In this document: in pieces, positions 29,901 to 38,279 of the stretch
How the letters are laid out: each line of letters begins with the position of its first letter
Position numbering within the stretch: the first letter of the stretch is position 1
From: Bacteroidota bacterium
Lineage (GTDB): Bacteria > Bacteroidota > Bacteroidia > Chitinophagales > Saprospiraceae
Direction of reading: 5' to 3'
Length of the DNA stretch: 64,000 nucleotides
Assembly: GCA_016124585.1 (NCBI GenBank)
Contig: WGNL01000031.1
Location: 22,729-86,728, forward strand
Notes under the pieces: generated by a model
What the model saw: the letters and a program-made list of their open reading frames with translations, nothing else
What the model was told of the DNA's origin: nothing
Database searches by the model: none
Made by a program: the position numbers and the translations under genes

Positions 29901-30173
29901 CTGCGCGCAAAAAACATCCAATTGGGTTACACTTTCCCAACTGCCAAATTGGGCAAAGTATTCAGCAGCCTTCGGGTATATGTGCAAGCTCAGAACTTGT
30001 TCACTATTACTGGCTATTCTGGCCTAGACCCATCACCATCTAACTTTGGTGTACAAGGCTCAAATCCAAACGACCTCAACTCAGCTATCAAGTCTGACTT
30101 GTGGAACGGTTTCGATTTCGGTAACTACCCTGCAAGCAAAATCTTCATGATTGGCGTAAACGCTGGGTTTTAA
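26922..30173 (+). CDS. SusC/RagA family TonB-linked outer-membrane protein
   Basis: 1083-aa outer-membrane receptor for oligosaccharide import. A signal segment ([14 protein letters not shown]) is followed by a carboxypeptidase-D regulatory-like domain ([20 protein letters not shown], about residues 42-115), a plug domain with [40 protein letters not shown] and [20 protein letters not shown], and a long beta-barrel ending in an aromatic strand ([10 protein letters not shown]). These are the SusC signature regions. It precedes its SusD partner and follows the xylAB genes; xylo-oligosaccharides are the probable cargo. The cargo call is inference from context. Confidence 0.95.
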   Translation: [1083 protein letters not shown]

Positions 30174-30232
30174 GTATTTCTAGATTTAACATTTTCAGGC
30201 ATTTGTCTGATTCATCAAAAAATTAATCAATT

Positions 30233-31918
30233 ATGAAAAAGAATCTAAACAGGTTTTTGATAGCAGCCTTGGCAGGCAGTATCTTCTTTGCCTGCAAACA
30301 GGATTTTTTGGATGCACCTGCCCAAGCTTCTTTGGACAACGTAACCTTGGCCAACCAAGCCGGGGTTGATGCATCCTTAATTTCTGCCTACTCAATGCTG
30401 GACGGTTGGAACGATGACTGGGGTGTTTTCAGTCCACCTTGGGGCGGGGCGGGTAGTAACTGGATTTGGGGCAGCGTAACTTCTGACGAAGCTTACAAAG
30501 GTTCAGAGCCAGGTGACCAGCTCGAAGTCCAACAAGTTGAGCTTTACCAGTGGGCGCCTGCAAACGTTTACTTCAACGTGAAATTCCGGGCATTGTACGA
30601 AGGTATTGCACGCGCAAATGCCACCCTCAAATTGGCGGCAAGTGTTTCAGACCTTCAAGATGCTAGCCGCATCGCTGCGGAAGCTCGGTTCCTTCGTGCC
30701 CACTACCACTTCGATGCTTGGAAAATGTGGAAAAATGTTCCGTATTACACCGAGGCTGACGAAGATTTCCGCAAGCCAAACAGCGAGGATATTGTTCCTA
30801 GAATGATAGAAGACTTCCAGTTTGCCATTGACAACCTACCCGTCACACAAGACGCAGTGGGCCGTGTCACCAAAGGAGCTGCTCAAGCATACTTAGGCAA
30901 GCTGTTGCTTTACACACATGATTACTCGAAGGCGAAAGAGCAGTTTGACGCTGTGGTAAATAGCGGTACTTACGACCTTGAGCCAAATTTCCACGACATT
31001 TTCACCACAGCGGGCGAAAATGGCCCGGAGATGATTTTCTCCATCCAAGCATCCGTTAACGATGGTGATGGCAATGGCTCTAACGGCAACTTCGCAGACC
31101 GCCTCAACCACCCTCACGGTGGTAGCCCATTTGGCTGCTGCGGGTTCCACCAACCTTCTCAAAATTTGGTGAACTCCCACAAGGTAGATGCCAACGGCCT
31201 CCCGATGATCAATACATTTAACAATTCAGACCTTACAGCAAGTGATGCAGTAGACCCTCGTCTGGATTGGACAGTAGGACGTGACGGCGTTCCATTCCTC
31301 GATTGGGGGCTTCACGATGAAACATGGATCCGTGCAAGATCTTGGGCAGGACCTTACAGCGTCAAGAAATTCATCCATGCCAAAGGTCAGGAAAGCTCTG
31401 TGGGTTGGTCGAACGTACAGCTCAGCCCAGTTAACCTTCCTATTATCCGGTACGCAGACGTTTTGCTGATGCTTGCCGAATGTGAAGTGGAGGTGGGTAG
31501 CCTGGAAAGGGCTCGTGAATTGGTGAACATGATCCGCACAAGGGCTGCCGTTGCTGCGATCGGCCCTGGTGGCGCTCCTGTGGCAATTGACGATGCAAGT
31601 ATTACTTGGGCGAACAACAAAATTGGCAATTATACCACTGCTTGGACCGACAAGGATGCGGCCCGCAGTGCCGTGCGTTTTGAGCGCAAGCTTGAGTTGG
31701 CTATGGAAGGACATCGCTTCTTCGACCTCCGCCGCTGGGGTGTCGCAAAGGATGTCATCAACAACCAATACTTGCCAATTGAAAAAACTAAGCGCACCTA
31801 CTTGGAGGCTACAAACGGCCTAGAAGACAAGCACGAACTTTTCCCATTGCCATCGGTGCAAATCGAGTTGAGCAAGAAGGAAGGCGTACCTCAATTGCAG
31901 CAAAACGCTGGCTATTGA
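30233..31918 (+). CDS. SusD/RagB family nutrient-binding lipoprotein
   Basis: 561-aa surface lipoprotein (lipobox IFFAC, Cys21) that caps the SusC barrel and binds glycans. SusD-type features: an N-terminal FLDAPAQASLDN motif, helical TPR-like segments (AEARFLRAHYHFDAWKMWKN, AQAYLGKLLLYTHDYSKAKE) and the C-terminal block FERKLELAMEGHRFFDLRRW with later LFPLPSVQIELSK. Aromatic residues for sugar stacking are abundant. It lies 59 bases after the SusC gene and is followed by a strong hairpin, so the two genes form a unit. Confidence 0.95.
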   Translation: MKKNLNRFLIAALAGSIFFACKQDFLDAPAQASLDNVTLANQAGVDASLISAYSMLDGWNDDWGVFSPPWGGAGSNWIWGSVTSDEAYKGSEPGDQLEVQQVELYQWAPANVYFNVKFRALYEGIARANATLKLAASVSDLQDASRIAAEARFLRAHYHFDAWKMWKNVPYYTEADEDFRKPNSEDIVPRMIEDFQFAIDNLPVTQDAVGRVTKGAAQAYLGKLLLYTHDYSKAKEQFDAVVNSGTYDLEPNFHDIFTTAGENGPEMIFSIQASVNDGDGNGSNGNFADRLNHPHGGSPFGCCGFHQPSQNLVNSHKVDANGLPMINTFNNSDLTASDAVDPRLDWTVGRDGVPFLDWGLHDETWIRARSWAGPYSVKKFIHAKGQESSVGWSNVQLSPVNLPIIRYADVLLMLAECEVEVGSLERARELVNMIRTRAAVAAIGPGGAPVAIDDASITWANNKIGNYTTAWTDKDAARSAVRFERKLELAMEGHRFFDLRRWGVAKDVINNQYLPIEKTKRTYLEATNGLEDKHELFPLPSVQIELSKKEGVPQLQQNAGY

Positions 31919-31958
31919 TGGTAACTTAGCAATTTAGTTAGTGAGAGTAAATAAATTC

Positions 31959-31988
31959 ACAAGAGGCAGTTTTCGGACTGCCTCTTGT
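31959..31988 (+). terminator. Hairpin terminator after the SusD gene
   Basis: Perfect 12-bp stem (ACAAGAGGCAGT / ACTGCCTCTTGT) with loop TTTCGG, then TTCATTGGG. Located 40 bases after the SusD stop, before the FG-GAP gene. Confidence 0.8.
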
Positions 31989-32084
31989 TTCATTGGGTTC
32001 TTGTTTAAAAATCTGTTTTAATATTGTTCTCCATTGCACGTTGCTTATGAAGCTGGCTTGAACGTTTTAATTCAATTTTTACTG

Positions 32085-35000
32085 ATGGAGAAAACTATGA
32101 CAAAATTCTACCTATCTGCATGGCTTATCCTACTGCTGCTTTCAGCATGCAACTCCAATTCAAAAAATAGCGAGGCAACCAGTAGCAATGCCCTTTTTCA
32201 CAAACTCCCCGCCTCGGAAACTGGCATCAACTTCGTCAACGAAGTACAGGACGGCGAAGACTTCAACGTGCTCACCTATCGCAATTTCTACAACGGCGGC
32301 GGTGTGGCCATCGGCGACATCAACAACGACGGACTAGCTGATATTTACTTTACCGCCAATATGAAGCCCAACAAACTTTACTTGAACAAGGGCAATTGGA
32401 AATTTGAAGACATTACCGAAAAAGCTGGGGTGGCTGGCACCAAGAGCTGGAGCACTGGCGTTTCAATGGCCGATGTAAACGGTGACGGGTTCTTGGATAT
32501 TTACATATGCAACTCCGGCGACGTGGCAGGTGACAACAAAGAGAATGAGCTCTTCATCAACAATGGCGACCTGACTTTTACCGAAAAAGCAGCCGCTTAC
32601 CATCTCAACGACAAAGGTTTCTCCACACACGCCGCCTTCTTCGACTACGACGGCGATGGCGACCTAGATTGTTACCTTCTCAACAACTCCTATAAAAACC
32701 CAGAAAAAATTGACCCCTTTAAAAGCACCCGCCTACAGGAAGACTCGCTTGGGGGCGATAAATTATTTAGAAATGATGGGGAAATGTTCACCAACGTCAC
32801 CGATGCAGCTGGCATTTACTCCAGCGCCATTGGCTTTGGCCTCGGTGTTTCCGTCAGCGATCTCAATGGCGACATGCTCCCCGATATCTACATCAGCAAC
32901 GACTTCTGGGAGCGGGACTATCTCTACATTAACCAGGGTAACGGCAAATTTTCTGAAGAACTGACAAAACGAATCCCCCAATGCTCTGTGGCAAGTATGG
33001 GATCGGACATCGCAGACATCAACAACGACGGCAGTTTTGACGTGTTCACCACCGACATGCTTGCAGCGGACAACTACCGCCTGAAGACCATGACCGTCTT
33101 CGACCCCTATCATTTGGAAGACCTAAAATATCGGGCTGACTACCACTACCAAATCCTCCAAAACTGCCTTCAAATCAACGATGGTAACGCCGACTTTGAA
33201 GAAACCTCCAATCTCTCTGGCATCTCCGCCACTGACTGGAGCTGGGGCGCCCTGATTTTCGACTTCGACAATGACGGCTGGAAAGACATTTTCGTTTCCA
33301 ATGCCCTCTACAAGGAAATCATGTACCTTGATTTTACCAATTTCATTAACGACAAGGAAGAAATCAAAAAAGTCGTGACGGAAAAAGGCAAGTTCGACTG
33401 GCGTGATTTTGCTGAGTACCTACCTTCCAACCCCTTGTCCAACTATGCTTTCGTCAATCAATTGGGAACCTCCAAAACTCAAAATCCGAATATTCCAACA
33501 TTCAAAAACCAAGCTCAATCCCTCGGCCTTGGCGAACCCAGTTTTTCCAACGGCTCCGCCTACGGCGACCTTGACAACGATGGCGACCTTGACCTCGTCG
33601 TGAACAATGTGAACATGCCTTGCTTCATCTATCGCAATGACGGCAGCGGCAACCCAGATCATAATTATTTGAAAATCAAACTGGTAGGCGAAAAAGGAAA
33701 TCCACTTGGGATAGGTACCAAGGTGAGAATCCAAGCCGGTGGACAAGAACAAGACTTACAGCACTATCCCCAACGGGGCTTTCAGAGCAGCATGGAACCC
33801 GGCTTGCTGTTTGGGTTGGGCGCTGCGCAACGAGTGGACAGACTCGAAATCACTTGGCCTGACCTGCGGACGCAGGTGCTGGAAAACATACCAGCCAACC
33901 AAGTTTTGACACTAAGACAGGCCGAGGCCGATGGGAAATTTGCGCCTACAATTCCAAAGCCTGCACCGCTTTTCAAGGATGCCTCTGCTACTGTGCTCAA
34001 GGGCGACACCCGCCACCACGAAAACCAGTTCAATGATTTTGACTACGAACGCCTTTTGCCCAGGATGCTCTCCACGGATAGCCCTAAAATCATCAGAGGC
34101 GACCTCAACGGCGATGGCCAGGAGGACTTCGTGCTGACCGGAGCGGAGGGTGACCCCGACAAGCTATTTTTTCAAAAAAACGGCACTTGGGAGCGCCAGC
34201 CGGATTGGCAATCCGCCGAAGATATTGCCTCTGAAACTACCTGTGGCGTCATCTTCGATGCAGATGGCGATGGCGACAACGACCTGCTGCTTGGCGCAGG
34301 CGGCAACGAATTTCAAAAAGGCTTCGACCATTTCCGGTTGCGCTACTACGATAATGACGGCAAAGGGCACCTGCGTCTTGACCGACTGAAAGAACCCCCT
34401 GCAGGCGGCATGGTTTCATGTATGGTAACGGCTGACATTGACGGAGACGGGGACCAAGACCTCTTCATCGGTGGCCGCGCCGTGCCAGGCAACTACGGCC
34501 TCATGCCTCGCAGTTTTTTGCTCCGCAATGATGGCGGTGGCCGCTGGACAGATATTTCGGAAAAGCAAATCGGCAATTGTGGCATGGTCACGGACGCAGC
34601 CTTCGCTGATACTGACAAGGACGGGGACCAAGACCTCATCATCATTGGCGACTGGTTGCCCATCATGCATTTTGAAAACCAGGGCGGGCGCTTGGTTTTT
34701 TCAAAAAAGCAAACCCAATCTCCCTTCGCTGGATGGTGGACCTGCATCGAACCTGCAGACCTAGACGGTGATGGCGACATTGATTTTGTGCTGGGAAACT
34801 GGGGACTGAACACCAAGTTCAAAGCTTCGAAAGATCGACCGTTGACCATGTATGCCAAGGATTTTGATGCCAACGGCAAAAGCGACATTGTGGTGAACTG
34901 GTACCCTCCACTCGACGACAAGCCCTGGCCTTTCGCAGGGCGGTTGGACATGACGGCGCAAATTCCATCGCTGAAAAAAAGGGCGCTCAAGTTTGAGGAC

Positions 35001-35453
35001 TACGCCAAAATGACTTACGAAACCATGTTCGATGCCGCCCAACGCAAAGATGCCATTGAACACAAAGCCAACTGGCTTCAGACTTCCGTTCTTTGGAACG
35101 ACGGCACAGGATTCCGACTTGAGGCACTTCCATTGGAAGCACAGATTTCCCCAGCCTTCGGCATTGTTGCGGATGATTTTGATGGGGATGATGTGAAGGA
35201 TATTTGGCTTGGTGGCAATTTTTATGGCCTGAAGCCAGAAGTCGGTCGGCACGATTCAAGCCGGGGCATCCTGCTGAAAGGTAACGGGAAAGGAGGATTT
35301 ACTTACGTCTCCCCCACCCTTTCGGGAATTTTCGTAACTGGAGAAGTACGGGACGCTGCGGTTTTCACAACCCAAAAAGGGAAGCTTGTATTGGTGGCTA
35401 GAAATAATGAGGGCGCAAAAATTTTCATAAAAAATAACCCAAATCTAAATTGA
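32085..35453 (+). CDS. CRTAC1/ASPIC family lipoprotein with FG-GAP/VCBS repeats
   Basis: Very long exported lipoprotein (about 1120 aa). The lipobox LLLLSAC follows MTKFYLSAWL; starts at ATG 32085 or 32097 give a normal signal peptide, while the earlier in-frame codon at 32034 does not. Many calcium-loop repeats of the type DINNDGLADIY, DVNGDGFLDIY, DYDGDGDLDCY and DLDNDGDLDLV mark integrin-like FG-GAP/VCBS blades. An ASPIC/UnbV domain (LKIKLVGEKGNPLGIGTKVR to FGLGAAQRVDRLEITWPD) sits near residue 550, followed by a second set of blades. Members often accompany SusC/D loci in Bacteroidota; binding or surface enzymatic roles are suspected but not proven. It overlaps the next gene by four bases. 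Confidence 0.88.
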   Translation: MEKTMTKFYLSAWLILLLLSACNSNSKNSEATSSNALFHKLPASETGINFVNEVQDGEDFNVLTYRNFYNGGGVAIGDINNDGLADIYFTANMKPNKLYLNKGNWKFEDITEKAGVAGTKSWSTGVSMADVNGDGFLDIYICNSGDVAGDNKENELFINNGDLTFTEKAAAYHLNDKGFSTHAAFFDYDGDGDLDCYLLNNSYKNPEKIDPFKSTRLQEDSLGGDKLFRNDGEMFTNVTDAAGIYSSAIGFGLGVSVSDLNGDMLPDIYISNDFWERDYLYINQGNGKFSEELTKRIPQCSVASMGSDIADINNDGSFDVFTTDMLAADNYRLKTMTVFDPYHLEDLKYRADYHYQILQNCLQINDGNADFEETSNLSGISATDWSWGALIFDFDNDGWKDIFVSNALYKEIMYLDFTNFINDKEEIKKVVTEKGKFDWRDFAEYLPSNPLSNYAFVNQLGTSKTQNPNIPTFKNQAQSLGLGEPSFSNGSAYGDLDNDGDLDLVVNNVNMPCFIYRNDGSGNPDHNYLKIKLVGEKGNPLGIGTKVRIQAGGQEQDLQHYPQRGFQSSMEPGLLFGLGAAQRVDRLEITWPDLRTQVLENIPANQVLTLRQAEADGKFAPTIPKPAPLFKDASATVLKGDTRHHENQFNDFDYERLLPRMLSTDSPKIIRGDLNGDGQEDFVLTGAEGDPDKLFFQKNGTWERQPDWQSAEDIASETTCGVIFDADGDGDNDLLLGAGGNEFQKGFDHFRLRYYDNDGKGHLRLDRLKEPPAGGMVSCMVTADIDGDGDQDLFIGGRAVPGNYGLMPRSFLLRNDGGGRWTDISEKQIGNCGMVTDAAFADTDKDGDQDLIIIGDWLPIMHFENQGGRLVFSKKQTQSPFAGWWTCIEPADLDGDGDIDFVLGNWGLNTKFKASKDRPLTMYAKDFDANGKSDIVVNWYPPLDDKPWPFAGRLDMTAQIPSLKKRALKFEDYAKMTYETMFDAAQRKDAIEHKANWLQTSVLWNDGTGFRLEALPLEAQISPAFGIVADDFDGDDVKDIWLGGNFYGLKPEVGRHDSSRGILLKGNGKGGFTYVSPTLSGIFVTGEVRDAAVFTTQKGKLVLVARNNEGAKIFIKNNPNLN

Positions 35454-37066
35454 GGTCAGGCTTAATCATCGGACTAGTGGCAAGCGTTTTAGGCTTGCTT
35501 TCAGGGCAACCGAACCAGCCCTATTTGCGCAACCAAGGTACTGCCACACAATTGATAGTTGAAGGGAAACCATTCCTCGTACTGGGCGGTGAGTTGGGCA
35601 ATTCCTCCGCCACGGACATGAACTACCTGCAGCCCATTTGGCCCACGCTAAAGTCGATGAACCTAAACACTGTCCTCGTGCCCGTTTTTTGGGAACTCAT
35701 TGAACCAACCGAAGGTATTTTCGATTTTTCGCTGTTGGATAGCACGATTTCAGAAGCTCGCAAGCAGGATTTGAAGCTGATTTTGCTATGGTTTGGTTCT
35801 TGGAAAAACAGCATGTCAAGCCATGCTCCTGCCTGGATAAAGAAAAATCAGGAGCGGTTCCCACGGGCAAAGGACGACAAGGGGTGTAGTCAGGAAATTT
35901 TGACGCCTTTCAGCGAGAACAATTTGAAGGCTGATGTGCAGGCATTTGAAAAACTGATGCAGCACCTGAAAGTATTTGACCAAAAGCAGCAAACCGTTCT
36001 CATGGTGCAGGTCGAAAACGAAGTCGGGATGTTACCTTCCGCAAGAGACTATTGCCCTTTAGCCAATGAAAAATTCGGACAAAATGTGCCAACAGAACTG
36101 ATAAACTACTTGCAAAAAAACAGAGCTAAACTTGTACCGGAGTTTTTGAAAATCTGGGAGCAAAACGGCTTCAAATCCAATGGGGCATGGGAGGAGATTT
36201 TTGGCAAAGGAACCCACACTGACGAACTGTTCATGGCTTGGTATTTTTCAAAATTCACGAATGCTGTTGCTGCGGCAGGTAAAAAAATATATCCACTGCC
36301 CATGTTCGTGAACGCTGCACTGAACCGAACCGGCCGAGAACCTGGCAACTACCCCAGCGCTGGCCCCCTGCCACATCTGATGGATATTTGGAAAGCAGCC
36401 GGTACGGCCATAGATTTTTTCTCTCCGGATTTTTATAATCCCGATTTCAAGCACTGGAACGACCTCTACACCCGACAAGACAATCCGCTTTTTATTCCCG
36501 AACATCGTTTCGATAAAACGGTCGGCGCAAAAGCGGCATACGCCATTGGACATTACGGAGGCCTGGGCTTTGCGCCATTTTCGATTGAATCAACGGAAGA
36601 ACCACTGAACGAGCCGTTGGGAAAAATGTACGGTTTGCTGGCGCAAATGTCTCCGCTCATTGCGCAGCAACAAGGAAAAGGCACGATGGACGCCGTGCTT
36701 TTTGACAAGGACGACACGGAAAAGGTGCTGACCATGGGAGACTTTGTGTTGACCTGTCGTCACGACTACACTTTAGGGTGGTCGCCAAATGCAAAAAATG
36801 AGACCTGGGAGTCAGGCGGTGCAGTGATCGTGCAAACAGACGATTCGGAATATTTTGTGGCGGGGACGGGCGTCGTAATTACCTTGCAGCCACTTGATAG
36901 AAATAAAATCGCTGGGATTCTGAGCGATGAGGAAGGACAGTTTTCCGAAGGAAAATGGACCCCTGGCCGGAAACTGAACGGTGACCAAACCCACCAAGGA
37001 CGGCATGTGCGGCTGCCAATGGGAGAATATGCCATCCAGCGGTTTGAATTGTACATTTATGAATAA
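35450..37066 (+). CDS. GH35-like (clan A) glycoside hydrolase with DUF5597-like C-terminus
   Basis: 538 aa. The probable TTG start lies within a TTGA overlap with the previous stop, which argues for translational coupling. After a short signal-like stretch, a TIM-barrel follows with FLVLGGELGNSSATDMNYLQ, LNTVLVPVFWELIEPTEGIF and the acid/base motif MVQVENEVGML (Glu after Asn), as in GH35 and GH42. A second candidate Glu is in LFIPEHRFDK. The C-terminal part resembles DUF5597 modules linked to beta-galactosidase-like enzymes. Likely a beta-galactosidase or related exo-enzyme; the precise sugar is not determined. Confidence 0.78.
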   Translation: MRSGLIIGLVASVLGLLSGQPNQPYLRNQGTATQLIVEGKPFLVLGGELGNSSATDMNYLQPIWPTLKSMNLNTVLVPVFWELIEPTEGIFDFSLLDSTISEARKQDLKLILLWFGSWKNSMSSHAPAWIKKNQERFPRAKDDKGCSQEILTPFSENNLKADVQAFEKLMQHLKVFDQKQQTVLMVQVENEVGMLPSARDYCPLANEKFGQNVPTELINYLQKNRAKLVPEFLKIWEQNGFKSNGAWEEIFGKGTHTDELFMAWYFSKFTNAVAAAGKKIYPLPMFVNAALNRTGREPGNYPSAGPLPHLMDIWKAAGTAIDFFSPDFYNPDFKHWNDLYTRQDNPLFIPEHRFDKTVGAKAAYAIGHYGGLGFAPFSIESTEEPLNEPLGKMYGLLAQMSPLIAQQQGKGTMDAVLFDKDDTEKVLTMGDFVLTCRHDYTLGWSPNAKNETWESGGAVIVQTDDSEYFVAGTGVVITLQPLDRNKIAGILSDEEGQFSEGKWTPGRKLNGDQTHQGRHVRLPMGEYAIQRFELYIYE

Positions 37067-37100
37067 GTATTAGAAAAACAATCAATTTAACAATCAAAAA

Positions 37101-38264
37101 ATGCAGCTAAAACTTTTTAACACGACTGTCTTTTTAATCACCTTCGCCTGTTTGGTCAATGCCCAAAAGGATGGGGATTACATTATTTCAAAATCTAACG
37201 ATACCCTCTTTGGGGAGATTTTCCTGCCTGCTAATACTTTGCGGGAGGTGCAGTTTCGGGGAGGTGACAGCAAAAAATTCACTACCTACAAGCCGGAAGA
37301 AATTATCGGTTACCTGTATAACGGGGCTTTTGTGAAGTCCTGTGCCATCGTTCAGAAGGGGAGTTCCGAGGTGGACAACTTATATCTTTTGAGCGTGGTT
37401 CAAGGTGCTGCCAGCCTCTACCATGTCCAAAATTCTCAGACTTTCTACCTTGAAAAAAACGGAGAGTTCCACCTTTTAGAAAAAAAGGATAGACTCATTG
37501 ATGGCAAGCAATTGGACGACAGGAGGTTCGCAGGTATTCTGAAAGCCTTGTTTTCAGATTGCACTATTCCAGATAAGAAATACGAGGAAGTGCAATTCAC
37601 CATTCAAAGCCTAACCGAACTCGTCAAGACTTACAACAAATGCCGTGATCCTAATATTAGCTACAAATCGGGTACAGGCAGGTCACTTTTCACTTTTGCT
37701 TTTGGGGTAGAAGCAGGTGTAGCCATGAACCAAACCACCACCAACGTCAAAAAATTATTCCCCAGGAAGATAGATGGCTATTCAGTAAAATATTCGGTCG
37801 GGGTTGATGTGGCAATGGGAAGCTCAATTTTGTCGAATTTACATTTCCGTCCCGGGGTTTATTTGACGCAAAAAGAGGGAGGATACCAGGAACAGTTTTC
37901 ACAGGACTATGTGCTTACGCATATAAGTTTCAATTACGTCCAATTTCCCTTGCGGCTTGAATATGTTTTTGTTGGTAAAAAAATTTCCCCCATGTTTTCA
38001 GCCGGTTATTTGACCTCTATTGCGATAAAAAATGAGAAAGAAGTCACAAAAATCTACAGGACAAGTGGTCAAACTTATTTCCAAGAAAAAACTGAATTGT
38101 ACAAGCCTTACGAAGGTGGTTTTGTTGGCTCGGCCGGAGTGATGTTGAATGTTTCAAAAAAACTACACCCGCTCCTCGAATACCAATTTGAAAAAACAAA
38201 GGTTGCCTTCGACGATGGGTATGTTTTGACCACCCACAAGCTCTTGCTCGGCGTACGGTTTTGA
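37101..38264 (+). CDS. Outer-membrane beta-barrel protein
   Basis: 387-aa protein with a signal peptide (LFNTTVFLITFACLVNAQ). The first half, including YIISKSNDTLFGEIFLPANT, is a soluble region with a strand pattern often seen ahead of Bacteroidota OmpA/PorT-like barrels. The second half shows alternating hydrophobic strands (YSVKYSVGVDVAMGSSIL, LHFRPGVYLTQKEGG, VQFPLRLEYVF) ending with a terminal strand LLLGVRF, as in outer_membrane_beta-barrel (PF13568-type) proteins. Function is not known. It stands between a glycosidase gene and a second CRTAC1 giant on the same strand. Confidence 0.7.
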   Translation: MQLKLFNTTVFLITFACLVNAQKDGDYIISKSNDTLFGEIFLPANTLREVQFRGGDSKKFTTYKPEEIIGYLYNGAFVKSCAIVQKGSSEVDNLYLLSVVQGAASLYHVQNSQTFYLEKNGEFHLLEKKDRLIDGKQLDDRRFAGILKALFSDCTIPDKKYEEVQFTIQSLTELVKTYNKCRDPNISYKSGTGRSLFTFAFGVEAGVAMNQTTTNVKKLFPRKIDGYSVKYSVGVDVAMGSSILSNLHFRPGVYLTQKEGGYQEQFSQDYVLTHISFNYVQFPLRLEYVFVGKKISPMFSAGYLTSIAIKNEKEVTKIYRTSGQTYFQEKTELYKPYEGGFVGSAGVMLNVSKKLHPLLEYQFEKTKVAFDDGYVLTTHKLLLGVRF

Positions 38265-38279
38265 CCTAGCTATTTCACC